A DNA stretch of 64,000 bases from Podospora comata. Taxonomy: Eukaryota > Ascomycota > Sordariomycetes > Sordariales > Podosporaceae. Made by a program: the position numbers and the translations under genes. Below are positions 1-11,328 of this stretch, in pieces. Under the pieces are notes generated by a model, which saw nothing but the letters and a program-made list of their open reading frames with translations, was not told the origin of the DNA and did not search any database. The stretch spans positions 3,720,001-3,784,000 of the forward strand of contig CP071498.1 of the NCBI GenBank assembly GCA_017354895.1. The letters are read 5' to 3'. The first letter of the stretch is position 1; each line of letters begins with the position of its first letter.

Positions 1-207
1 CGCGCGCGCTACGCTCAGAGCAGCCATGTCAAGAACTCGTTTGCCCAGTTTGAGGCGCGCGTTGACAACCTGATTGGTGCTCAGGGTACTCCCCCTGCGG
101 CTCGCCAGGCTTGGGATACTCTCAAGGGTGTCGCGAGGCAGTTTCACGGCGCGACTGACGTCAACAAGTATGTCAACGGCGCTGCTGCTCCTAAGAAGTC
201 ATCTTGA
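1..207 (+). CDS. 3' end of an unrecognised protein-coding gene (partial)
   Basis: The window opens inside an open frame that reads 68 residues to a TGA at 205-207. The tail is polar and alanine-rich and ends in the basic motif AAAPKKSS. I do not recognise the family. No intron is visible in this piece and the start lies outside the window. The frame has no stop and codon use looks coding, so this is probably the last exon of a gene entering from the left. About 760 bases of apparent 3' UTR and intergenic DNA follow before TEP1. Confidence 0.6.
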   Translation, partial: RARYAQSSHVKNSFAQFEARVDNLIGAQGTPPAARQAWDTLKGVARQFHGATDVNKYVNGAAAPKKSS

Positions 208-967
208 ATAGATCAACACTAAGCTAGAGAGCTAAGCCGCACGACATGACAATGGAACAACTACGGCGGCGAGTCATACTCCTTGCGAGAGGGGAAATAC
301 GGAGCGTGATCTGGGGACAGAGTGGAGGATGAGAAGCACGGTGAAGCATATGCATTTGCCAGGATGCGGGAGAGTAGGACAGAGGAAGCAAAGAAGAGCT
401 GGATATGTGGCTGTAGGCTGATAATTGCTTGGAGGGGTAGTGGTGTGTTTGCGCTTTTACGTCTCATAGGTTATGGACTCCCTTTCTTTCTTCTTGGTAT
501 TGCGGTTTTGTTTCTGGTGAGGAGTTTGGCTGGGGGAAATACGCATGAGACAGGATGGTCAGGATGAGGTTTTGGGTGTTGATTTCTTCTTGCACCTCTT
601 GTGTCACGAGTTTGTTTTTGTCTTTAGGGGGCAAGAGTGTGATAGCGGGAATGGCATCCTATGACCGATGAGCGTGATTTCTTTGATGTGAAGTGGTGTG
701 GAGGGAGCTGATGCCAAGACATGGTCCCTTTGAACTTTGAACCCCACTTGGTACACCAACCATGACGTCGCTGCGCGCTGGTGGGCGCTGGCAGGCAGCA
801 CCGACAAATCAATTGAGTTGAGCTGTAACATCACGCGCCAACGTTGGATTTGTATTCGCGACCCTTTTCTCTGTTCTATCATCGTTGTATATTTCCACCA
901 TTTTGGCACTTCTCCTGATGCCGGCATTATAACACCGCCCAAAATCAACCAACCTCCCGCCACGACA
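208..967. other. Intergenic, 3' UTR of left gene and TEP1 promoter
   Basis: No convincing gene here. Short open frames on both strands lack family resemblance and several begin with non-ATG codons. The right part is the 5' leader of TEP1. Confidence 0.5.
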
Positions 968-2894
968 ATGACCTCCCTCCTCCGGCAGCTCGTCGCCGGG
1001 CCCCGCGTCAAACACCAAGACACGGGGCTGGACCTGTGCTATGTGACCAAGAAGATAATCGCGACGTTTGTTTGCCTTCCTCCTTCTCTCCCAACGCCAA
1101 CCCTTTGACTGTGTTCTAATGTAGGATGTGTGCGAAATCAGATCAGGACCGAGCCAGACGTACCCCCAGCTAGCCTACCGCAACCCCCTCGACCGATTAG
1201 TTTCCTTTCTTGACGCCCGCCACGGGAAGGAGTGGATGATTTGGGAGTTTCGGGCCGAGGGGACTGGGTACCCAGACGAGGCGGTCTACGGACGGGTGAA
1301 GCATTACCCTTGGCCGGATCATCACCCCCCGCCGTTTTGTGTGGTGCCTGTGGTGATAGGGGGGATGAGGATTTGGTTGAATCCTGCTACGGAAGGGGAG
1401 GATTTGGAGGAAGTTATAAAGAAGAGGGTGGTGGTTGTGCACTGCAAGGCTGGCAAGGGGAGGTCAGGGACGATGGCGTGTAGTTATCTTATTGCAGAGG
1501 AGGGTTGGACGGTGGAGGATGCGCTGAGACGGTTTACGGACCGGAGGATGAGGGTTGGGTTTGGGGAGGGGGTGAGTATTCCTAGCCAGTTGAGGTGGGT
1601 TGGGTATGTGGATCGGTGGGCGAATAGAGGGGGGAAGGTGTATAGGGATGGGCCGGTGGAGATACTGGAGGTGCATGTTTGGGGGTTGAGGAACGGGGTC
1701 AAAGTCGAGGTGGAGGGGTATGTGGAGGAGGGGAAGAAGATTCGGTGTTTTCATACTTTTACGAAGGAGGAGAGGGTGGTGGTTGAGGGGGGTGCGCCGG
1801 GGGGTGGGGGGTTGAAGGATTTTATGTGGGATATGTATGGGGGGGTGAAGCAGGAAGAGGGGGCGGAGGAGGGAGTCAAGACGGGGGTGGTGGGGGATGG
1901 TGATGAAAGGAGTTTGTCGAGGAGTTCGTCCAAGAGGTTGAAGGAGGGGCTGAAGAAGAAGTTATCTGTCAGGAAAAAGGACACATCAGCGGCATCTTCG
2001 ACGACCAGTCTTGACAAGTTGGCGACGGGCGCGGCGCAGAAGCAGAAGAGCAAGACGATTGCTCTCCAGCCTGAGGGGGCTGCTGCAAAGGCGGATGGTG
2101 ACCAGACCTCACTTCCGGCCAAGACAGAGTCACGGTCACAGTCGACAACCAGTCTACAGAATGCAGGCACCTTCTCGTTTGCTGATCCATCAGAACCGGG
2201 CGGGCAAGCAGTCATCTTTAAGCCTGCAAAACCGATCCGGATACCAAACAGCGACGTCAACATCTCGGTCGAGCGAAGAAACAAGGCACCGGGGAGCATT
2301 GGGTTAACCATGGTCACGGCTGTCGCCCATGTCTGGTTCAACACATTCTTCGAGGGCAACGGTCCCGAGCAAGGCGGTAAACCGGACGATAGCGGAGTCT
2401 TCACGATTGACTGGGACAAGATGGACGGCATCAAGGGCTCAAGTCAGCGCGGAACAAGAGCTTGCGACAGGATTTCTGTTGTTTGGAGGACTGCGGCCGT
2501 CAGCGATATTGGAGAGGGTGGTGAAGGGCCAGGAGTAGTTATTCATGAGCCCGGAGAGGGTAGCCCTGTGCCGGAAATGAAGGCAGCGGACTGGAAGGGT
2601 GACGGAACGGAGAACCCGACTGCTCAAAAGACACTTGGGTTGCGGGTGGAGGATCCCGAGAGTGCGAGTGTTAGTAAGGCTAGCAGTGTCAAGAGCCAGG
2701 AGTATGCGATTGCACCTTCCAATGACAGTAGTGAGGTGGCTAAAGTGGAAGAGGAGGATGAAGACTTGAAGGGGGTCAAGGTTAGCGGTCCCGCTGGGGA
2801 GGAGGTGCTGGATGGGGTTGCGGGTGGAGATAGTGAGCCACCAAGGAAGGAGAAGGCTGATGAGACGGCCAAGAGGGGGTTCATCATTGAGTGA
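968..2894 (+). CDS. TEP1: PTEN-type phosphoinositide 3-phosphatase
   Basis: Probable PI(3,4,5)P3 3-phosphatase opposing PI3K signalling at the plasma membrane. Exons 968-1065 and 1142-2894 give 616 residues; the 76-bp intron has donor GTTTGT and joins IIAT to SGPSQTYPQ as the family requires. The active-site loop HCKAGKGRSG lies at about residues 133-142, so catalytic Cys134, Arg140 and the two lysines that select PIP3 in human PTEN are all present. YPWPDHHPPP, about 40 residues earlier, matches the PTEN aspartate loop. A C2 domain follows (HVWGL near 205, then VWFNTFFEG and FTIDWDKMDG near 430-460), but the two parts of the C2 are separated by roughly 170 low-complexity Ser/Lys residues. The C-terminal 130 residues are acidic and disordered. 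Start chosen as the ATG that opens the conserved LLRQLVAGP segment. Confidence 0.93.
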
Positions 2895-3886
2895 GAGTAA
2901 GCTTTGTTTACGGGTTATGCTGCGTATGTCGATATAAGCAAGGCGTTCGGTATGCTTAAACAGTGGTAAGGAATACAGAACATTGGGTGGTGTAGGCACC
3001 TTGATAACACAGCCGATGGGTGCCAGGGATATTCCAAGGTTGCTTTCCGCCCCTCAACAGGGGAGTTGAAACTTGAAATGGTCAAAGAACTCTTGGAGGC
3101 CTTGACGGACAACCGGTGAACGTTCCGTTGGAAAATGAAATTGGTACTCTTTGCTTTGGCTCGTGGTTCAAGTCCCTGTGTAAGTTCATGTGGGTTCTCC
3201 CAGAACGCCGTGTAACAGAAGGTTTCCAGCCGTCGAACAAAGTTTGCACCATGATGGCCGGTGATTCATCAACGCAGAGTCAGTGTTTGGTGGGAATTTG
3301 CATGAGGATGAGTTGAGGGCTTCGTAGATCAAGTGTCCGTTTATATGCGATAGTATCCCCCTGGGGCGTTGGTGATTCACTTGCTTGATGATTCACTTGC
3401 TTGATATGACAGAACAGCTGATGAAAACAGTAGCGTTCACGTGCGGCAAAGGAGCCGGCTATCGATAAGACAGGATGCTCGGCTTAGTGGAGTACGGATG
3501 GCAAGGTACCTTGGGGAGCTCGGGCTGGACCCATCTCCACTGTATCCATTGTTTCTTTCAACTTTTTCTCTTTCGACCGCCATGGGCCCTTTACCCATTC
3601 CGACACCCGCAGCAGAGCTAATAGACTATTCACTGGCTTCCTGAGGACACGCTTTCGCTTTTCTTTTTCCCATCACCACCAACCTCTCCGTCGTTCAGGT
3701 ACGTAATAGCAACCCCGGTCACCGTTGCCCTCTTGGCACCTGTACATCCTCGCAGCACACTTCGCCCCGCAGCCGATGTTCCCCGCTAACAGCGCAACCT
3801 GCAGACCAAAAAAAAAAAAAAACCTTGACGATTTGTTCGGGTCTTGTCTGACGCAGACAGGCCCCTCTTGATTCTTCTTCTTCATC
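2895..3886. other. Intergenic, TEP1 3' region and PRS promoter
   Basis: No gene supported. It contains a 16-bp direct repeat (3374-3405) and a run of 15 A (3808-3822) in the probable 5' leader of the PRPP synthetase gene. Confidence 0.5.
3374..3405. repeat. Two perfect tandem copies of a 16-bp unit
   Basis: The unit GATTCACTTGCTTGAT occurs at 3374-3389 and again at 3390-3405 with no mismatch. Probably a small replication-slippage duplication. Confidence 0.8.
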
Positions 3887-5194
3887 ATGTCGGCAGAAAT
3901 GGCGAACGAGATCAAGCTGATCAGTGGCCGCAGCCACCCCGAGCTGAGCGACAAGATTGCGAAGCGGTACGAACTTCCCCCCGGACTGCGAGACAGACAG
4001 ACGAGAGAGAGAACGAGAACGAGAACACGGACGGAATAGTAGAGCGCGCTTTTGCTGATTCACTTACACAGACTCGGCATTGAGGTGGCGAGGACCATCT
4101 CCCTCAACTACTCCAACCAGGAAACCTCCTTCACCGTCGGCGAGTCGGTCCGCGACGAGGATGTCTTCATTGTGCAGTCCACCGCTACCGGCGACGTGAA
4201 CGAGGGCTTGATGGAGCTGTTGATCATGATCTCGGCCTGCAGAACTGCTAGGTGGGCAACGACATGACTATCACCGAGTGAACTGCACGTTTGCTGACCT
4301 TGTGGCTTTGCGCGCAGTGCAAGGAGGATAACAGCTGTTATGTAAGAGCTTTCAAACAGATCGCGCCAATTCCCACCGTGACGGATACGGGCGCTGACTG
4401 ACCATTGCAGTCCCAACTTTCCCTATGCTCGTCAGGACAAGAAGGACAAGTCCAGAGCTCCCATCAGCGCCAGATTGGTCGCCAACATGCTCCAGACGGC
4501 TGGCGCGAACCGTAAGAGAGCCGCGCTCAATCTCGCGGCGCAATGCTGACAGACACAGACATCGTGACGGTCGACCTCCACGCTTCTCAGATCCAGGGCT
4601 TCTTCAGTGTCCCAGTCGACAACCTCTACGCCGAGCCCTCTTTCCTCCGCTACATCAGGGAAAACTTCAACCCAGAAGACTGCGTCATTGTGTCACCCGA
4701 TGCCGGCGGTGCCAAGCGCGCTACCTCGATTGCCGATCACCTCAACACCGCTTTCGCTCTCATCCACAAGGAGCGCCCCAGGCCAAACGTTGTCGGTCGC
4801 ATGGTCCTTGTCGGCAACGTTGAGGACAAGGTTGCCATTCTCGTTGACGACATGGCTGATACCTGCGGCACTCTGGTCAAGGCTGCCGCGGTGCTCAAGG
4901 AGAACGGCGCCAAGTCGGTGCTGGCCCTTGTTACCCACGGTATTCTGTCTGGCAATGCCATTGAGACCTTGAACGGAAGCGTCCTCACCGCCCTGGTGGT
5001 CACCAACACTGTGCCACTCGGCGACAAGGTGCAGAGGTGCCCCAAGCTTCGTGTTATCGACATCAGTCCGACCGTTGCCGAGGCCATCCGTCGTACTCAC
5101 AATGGTAACTGCCATATCTCTCCGCTCCCTGTGCTCTGTACTGACCTGTGTAGGCGAATCCGTATCGTATCTTTTCACTCACGCCCCCGTCTAA
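3887..5194 (+). CDS. PRS: Ribose-phosphate pyrophosphokinase (PRPP synthetase)
   Basis: Transfers pyrophosphate from ATP to ribose-5-phosphate to make PRPP for purine, pyrimidine, histidine, tryptophan and NAD synthesis; cytosolic and usually a hetero-oligomer in fungi. Six exons (3887-3966, 4072-4251, 4318-4341, 4411-4511, 4559-5104, 5154-5194) sum to 972 nt, 323 residues, the usual family length. Visible motifs are [15 protein letters not shown] at the N terminus, [54 protein letters not shown] and the PRPP-binding loop [10 protein letters not shown] near residue 235. Exon 3 is only 24 nt and encodes SARRITAVI across its junctions. The intron at 4512-4558 is 47 bp, among the shortest in the window. 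Which yeast paralogue (PRS1-5) it matches was not determined. Confidence 0.95.
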
Positions 5195-6492
5195 ATATGC
5201 GGGTTGGCGGATAATTCATCATGCATTGGTAGGAGTTTAAAAACTGGTAAACGACATGAAAATGACGAGAGGTGAGGTGTGAGCGCTGCGTTCTTGATCC
5301 GGGCGGTGGACTGCCACGTCTGTTTGTTCTCATCTGAGAACTCGTGTCTGGGGCAGGCAGTGGGCAAGTGAAAGTCCAGCCATCCCGAATACCATTTCAG
5401 GGGTATTGCTTTGGCGTTTGGGAAATTTTCGTACCGGGTATAATAGAGACGATATGATTCTCTAAGAAACAAATATATCATGATTTTTTGCTGATCTCAG
5501 TTTTTTTTTTCCTTTTGTGAGAATACCGCAAGGTCGGTCTGAACAGTGGGTGTCCCAAGTATCACTATCGATGAGGTTTGAATATGCAGTCGGTATTTCT
5601 GAGAATAATAGGGGGTCTGTTTGTTTTTAAAATGGGGTCCGCCTCCGCTATTTGAATGCTGTCGGGGTTCATGGGGAAGTAATGAGGGGATTAATGGGGG
5701 TCTTGTTGTAGGCGGTTGTTTGAAGAAAGGGGTCTGTCTGATTCTAATTTCGGCGATGTTGGATAATAGAATTTGCAAATCAACTATAGGTTGTTAAATA
5801 GAAATACCGGCCTACAAAACGACAACACAATGCCCCGGAAGCCTCCGTCTCACCGGGAACGCTGATGATCATCGTGGCCTTGGATACTACATTCAAACGG
5901 CCAGCCCCCTCTTAACACATCCATGTCGCTGTTCGGTTCCTTTGCTACCACGAAATCTACACTCCCGACCATAGCTGATAAAAAGGCCCGACATCATACT
6001 TTTCGTCCCGGGAGATAACCCTATTGGGCTGATTTTCCGTTAATCTGCACCCACTACGGGAGGTGCCGATGCAGCGCGGGAAACCATCGGGGGTGCCGAC
6101 GCCACGTCTGAGGTGGCGGCATTTGAATCTGTCGGGTGAGTAAGGCCAACAACTCCTGTAACCTCAACCCTCAAGCACAAGAGAGGTAGAGCACAGCCTT
6201 GCTTGCTCAGCCAGTCTACCTCATCGTTGACCGAGTGGGGAGTTTTGCGTGCCAAGTATCTACAGCTCCGGCGGTGAAATATGAAACATAGGGAGAGAAT
6301 GGGAACCGATAAATATCACAGTGTTTGTCTGAGATGGATGTCATCATGTCTTGGGTTACCGGACCGTTCACACCGAGACAAACATTGTAGATCCTGTTGG
6401 CTTCAAGAATTCATCGCTATATCCATCGAAAAATCACATCACTTCACAACTTCATATTTTGTCTCGTTTGCAAGCTCCCCATCTACCTTGCA
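5195..6492. other. Intergenic, about 1.3 kb, no gene seen
   Basis: 3' region of PRS followed by the promoter of the NRPS-like gene. The small frames here lack ATG starts or protein character. Around 6060-6115 there is an imperfect GGTGCCGA-type duplication, which I could not link to a function. Confidence 0.5.
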
Positions 6493-9400
6493 ATGTCCTC
6501 TCTCACATATATTGTCGACGAGCTCGCCGCTGAGGTCCCTAACGATACCTGGGTCAAGATCCCATCATCACCGACCAAGATTGAAGAGATCACATGGCAA
6601 AACTTTACCTTCCAGCAGCTCGGCCAAGCGGTAGACAGGCTAGCTCACTGGATTGACAAACACTTGGGCCCGGCTGGCTTGGGCCGGGACGAGTCCCTTG
6701 CCTACACAGGCATCAACGACATTCGATACCCCATAGTCATCCTGGCGGCGTTGAAGACCGGGCATAAGGTTGGTAACACCATGTGAGGTTACCGCGACCA
6801 ACTCTAACAAATAGCAGAGCCTTCTATTATCGCCCAGAAACTCCGTTGAGGGCCACTGCGCTCTCATAACCTCTACCCGCTGCGCCAAACTTCTTCACAG
6901 CCAAGAGCTCTCCGACCAAGCTTCTGAAATCGGTCAAAAGCTCGGCCATCTCAGCGTCCTCCGCATCCCAGACCTGGAACACCTTCTCAAGACCACCACC
7001 AACCCCACCCCGTACCAGAGCAAATGGAATGATACGACCCCCGACCACGAGACAGTCATGATCCTCCACTCAAGCGGCACCACCGGCCTCCCCAAGCCCA
7101 TCCCCCTCAAAGCCGGCGTCCTCACCACCGCCGGCAGACTACTCGCCACCCTCCCCACCCCCGCCGGCCGTCTAAACACCCACGACCCGCTCTACACCAC
7201 CCCCCTCATCCTCTCCATGCCCCCCTTCTTCCACGCCTTTGGCATAAACCTCCTCGTTCGATCCCTCTACTACCGCCGCCCTCTCGTCCTCCTCCCACCC
7301 AGCACCCCCCCAACAGCAGAGCTGATGCTCCACGCAGTGAAAACCACCCGCCCGACAGGCATGGTCTGCACCCCTTCTATTCTGGAAGATATCTGCAGTT
7401 TGCCTCACGGGATTGAGACCCTGAGGGCGTCAGATATCGAGTGTATCTACTCCGGCGGCGCACCACTAGCCAGGTCATGCGGCGATGTCATTGTGGAGGA
7501 ACTCTCCCCTCGTATCACGCTGGTGAACGGGATCGGCACGACCGAGATTTGGAACGCAACCGGGTATGCACCGCTGGACCCGAGGGATTGGGAGTATTTT
7601 GAGTGGAATCCTGCGGCGGGGGTTGTCATGGAGGGGGTTGGTGGAGACAAGAATACTGCCGAGTTGGTGATTAAGCGGTTGGGAGGAGAGGAGGGGAGAT
7701 TCCAGTTTGTGTTTTATAACTTTCCCGAGTCTGAAGAGTGGCGGACGAAGGACTTGTTTGAGCGCCATCCGCTGAAAGAAACCTTGTGGAGGTATGTGGG
7801 ACGGGTGGATGATGTTATTGTGCTGAGTAATGGGGAGAAGCTGAATCCGGTGACGTTTGAGAAGATGGTGGAGGGGCATTCGATCGTGAAAGGGGCGGTG
7901 ATGGTGGGGAGTGGGCGGTTCCAGACGGGACTGATTGTGGAGGTGCGTGATGTGAGTTTGGGGGTGGAGGAGGTGGTTGAGAGGATTTGGGAGAGGGTTG
8001 AGGAGGCGAATGAGCAGTACCCGGCTCATGCGAGGGTGTGGAAGTCGATGGTGAGGGTCGCGCGACAAGACAAGCCGTTTGAGAGGACGCCGAAGGGGAC
8101 GGTGATGAGGAGGAATACGTATGTGGCTTATCAGGCCGAGATTGAAGAGATGTATGCCAGTGCGATGGTTATCAATGGGGTTGCAGCTGAGGGTGTGTTG
8201 GACGAGACCATGATCTTGGCTCAAATTCGGGATGCGGTCAACAGCGTGATCAAGCGACGCGGAGACGTTACAGACGACACTAACCTGTTCGCCCTTGGCT
8301 TCGACTCCCTTCAAGTCCTTCAGCTCATCCGCACCCTCAAAGGCACCGTCCAATCCAGCCTGCAAGGCAAATTCTCGCTCCGTCTGGTCTACGAGAACCC
8401 CAGCATCAGCCAACTTCACCGCGCTCTCTGCTCTGCTCCAGCCACCGCCACCACCAACACGTCAAGAGCAGACAAATTCGACGCGCTCATCAAAGAATAC
8501 ACCCCCTCCCTCCGCCTCCCCCGTCCTTCCCACACCGAACCCAAAGGCTTCAAAGTCATCCTCACCGGCACAACCGGCACCCTCGGCTCCTCCCTCCTCT
8601 CCTCCCTCCTGGCCAACCCAACCATAACCCACATCTACTGCCTTAACCGCTCCAAACCCATCTCCCCCAACACCTCCCAAGTTACATTCCTCCAAACCGA
8701 CCTCCTCCACCCTACCCTCGGCCTCTCATCCAAAACCTACAACACCCTCAAACACCCCCAACTGCTAATCCACTCCGCCTGGCCCGTTAACTTCAACCTC
8801 CCCTTCGACTCCTTCCTCCCTTCCATCTCCGGCACAGCCAATCTCATGGCCCTCAACCCAGCAAAATTCGTCTTCATCTCCTCCATCGCCACCGCCATGG
8901 CGGGGACCTCACCTGTCCCGGAAAACTTCACCCAAGACCACAACCTCCCCTTGTCAACAGGGTACGCCGAGTCCAAACACCTCGCCTCCTGTGTCCTGGC
9001 CAACTCCCCCATCCCGAGCACAATTCTGAGGGTAGGGCAGCTTGCTGGGAGGGCAGATGGTAAAGGGAGACGGTGGAATAAACACGAGTGGGTTCCTAGC
9101 TTGGTGCAGACATCCCTCAACATGGGGATGATCCCGTCCACCTTGGGGGGGAACCAAAAAGCAGTGGATTGGATACCCGTTGATCTTGCCGCTGAGGCAA
9201 TTGTGGAGCTGGGGTTGGGGGGCAGTGGGAAGGGGAGGGAGTGTTACAATGTTGTCAACCCCTCCTGTGCTGATTGGGAGGGGACGATGGTTGGTGCCGT
9301 GCAGGAGTATGCAGGCAAGACTGAGAGGGGGGAGCTAAAGGTGGTGGGGGTAGCAGAGTGGTTGGATGCTTTGGGGGAAAAGAACGACGCAGAACGGTAC

Positions 9401-9565
9401 CCGGCCTTGAAGCTGAAGGAGTTCTTTGAGGGGTGGAGAGACGAGAGACAGGGTCCGGTCATCTTTCAGACAGACAAGGCGAAAAAGACAAGCCAGACGA
9501 TGGGGAAGATGGCAGCTGTGACCGGGGAGATGATGAGTCGGTGGCTGGATGCTTGGGCTTTCTGA
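6493..9565 (+). CDS. NRPS-like enzyme, adenylation-thiolation-reductase (A-T-R)
   Basis: Single-module carboxylic acid reductase: the A domain activates an acid as acyl-AMP, the phosphopantetheine arm of the T domain carries it as a thioester, and the R domain releases an aldehyde or alcohol with NAD(P)H. Exons 6493-6768 and 6818-9565 (49-bp intron) give 1,007 residues; the junction restores GHKSLLLSPRNSVEGH. A-domain motifs are LHSSGTTGLPKPI near 175, NGIGTTE near 328, GRVDDVIVLSNGEKLNP near 420 and RTPKGTVMR near 520. The T-domain attachment serine is in LGFDSLQVLQL near 587. The Rossmann loop VILTGTTGTLGSS starts near 669 and the catalytic YAESK lies near 807-811. There is no condensation domain. 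The substrate cannot be read from sequence; aryl or aliphatic acids are both possible. The gene converges on PSF2 with only 77 bp between stops, and a Zn2Cys6 regulator lies 1.7 kb beyond. No other typical cluster gene is nearby. Confidence 0.92.
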
Positions 9566-9642
9566 CACGATAGGGTGTTAAACCGTAGACATGGACAGGA
9601 ATAGACCATCCCTCGCGCAACGCATGCCTTCCATTCGGGTAT

Positions 9643-10505
9643 TTAGATCCCCATATCATCATCACTATCCCCATCCCCACCATAACCACCCCTGCCCCCA
9701 TCTCCCCCACCCAGATCCATCTCTTCCTCTTTTTCTCGCCTTGCCGTCTCGACCGCACCACCAATCTTCCTCACCCCATCCACAACCCCCAAGACAAACC
9801 CCCTGTTCTCTGCCAACTCCATCGCTCCCACGCCACGCAGACTAACCACACCCCCTTGTCCTTCCGCCCCCAGCGTCTCCGCCGAATCTCTCATCTTCGC
9901 CGCCCTGACCTCCACCAAATCCCGTAACAACCCCCTAATCTCACTGGTATTCCCCCCCAGATCATCGCTCGCGTGCGTTATAAGCGCCTCGGCAACCTCC
10001 AACCAGTGGTATGGCAAATATCCCGCCGGCGCGGCGCTGGTACAATTACTCCGAAACGGCGGGCTCAATATTACTTCGCTGCTGTCACCCCCACCTATCC
10101 TCCCCGCATAACCAGGTTGTGACTGTCTCGCTCGTGAAGCGGTAGGCATTGGCTCCGAGAAAGCGTGAGGGTGCACTTTCGTCTCGCGGTGGACAATGTC
10201 GGCTAGGGAGGCGGGGTGCAGCCATGGTGGGGGGACGATGTTGGCGCGGCGCTGCTTTTTGAGGAGGAGGGCTAGCCAGAGGGGGAGGTCGGCTCGGTGG
10301 GGTGGGCGGAGGGGGGGGGTTTTGCCCTGTGGTGGACGAGATGTTAGACCAGGCGGGGAAAAGGGAGAGGTGGTGGTGGTGGGAAACATACCGACAGCAG
10401 ATCGATGCTTTCTAATCGTTGTCTAGGAACCACTGTGACGAGCTCCATTTCGGCGACGAAGGCAACCTCGGAATGGGTAAGGCCTAATGGTAGAGGGAGA
10501 GCCAT
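9643..10505 (-). CDS. PSF2: DNA replication complex GINS subunit Psf2
   Basis: Subunit of the GINS tetramer, part of the CMG (Cdc45-MCM-GINS) helicase at nuclear replication forks. Two exons on the minus strand (10505-10392 and 10326-9643) with a 65-bp intron give 265 residues, somewhat longer than yeast Psf2 because of a Gly/Asp-rich tail ending [12 protein letters not shown]. The N terminus [20 protein letters not shown] and the block [20 protein letters not shown] near 52-71 are diagnostic of the family, and [14 protein letters not shown] matches the central helix region. Residues about 78-125 hold a less conserved insert. The gene is convergent with the A-T-R gene, but its function is unrelated to it. 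Confidence 0.93.
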
Positions 10506-11214
10506 TGTGAATAGTTGATGGGGGGCGGGAGTTGCTGGTGGGTATCGTGGGATTCGGAAAGTACTGTGGTATATAGTGTCACCTCTTCATGTCGTATTTT
10601 GGTTGTTATATGATTTTAGTCGCAATTCGAGAGCTCTGGCGGTTGGGAATTAACTGAACTGCCATCGAAAGTCGGCGTGTCGCGTAAAGTGAAAACGCGG
10701 GGCACTGACGTCGCCTGGGCCCACAAGGCTGGACCGCCAAGCCACTAGGAAAAAGGGGTGTATAGGGGGTACCCTAACCCTGAATCAGATTGTTTCCTTG
10801 CTTGTGATCTTGATCCAACCCCTATGATCTATCTGAGCTATGACACTTGCATACTGCCGCAAAGAACCTTGTACTTCCGCCAATACAACAAGACCCCATA
10901 TCTCGGACAAAGATCTGTCCCCTTGTCGCCCGTAGGAAAACAAGCTTTCGAATATATTGGCTTGGTCAGCCGCGAAAATATGGCAATATGCAAGGTCGAT
11001 TACGAAACAAAACTGTCCAAAAAACATCTATGGTATCAAAATGTATCTACAAGCAATCCCCCACACAAGACACGTTGCGTCTAGGGTAATTATTCTGAGT
11101 GCTGACGGGGCTGCAGCATAGGGCTCCCGTCTGACATGAGCAGGGCGGTAAGAATCTTCCCCCAACGTCGTCACAAAAATATCTTCTTTCGGCTGGCTGG
11201 GTAAGCAAACCGCT
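10506..11214. other. Intergenic between PSF2 promoter and Zn2Cys6 gene end
   Basis: No gene supported. Open frames near 10758-11089 on the plus strand overlap the tail of the transcription-factor region and look like shadows. Confidence 0.4.
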
Positions 11215-11328
11215 TCATTGGTCGAGGTACTGAAGTGCTGGATCAATAGCACCGCCATATTCACTGCTTGATGAAAGGTCCTGGCCGAGGATCCCGAGAA
11301 CTGCTCGACTGTCCCAGAAGCCGTCTCG

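Noticed and set aside
3160-3180. Plus-strand GGTTCAAGTCC resembling a tRNA B-box
   Set aside because: No pairing T-stem, acceptor stem or A-box at the right distance.
6040-6255. Minus-strand frame with an SAPP repeat
   Set aside because: Begins at TTG, 71 codons, no signal of function.
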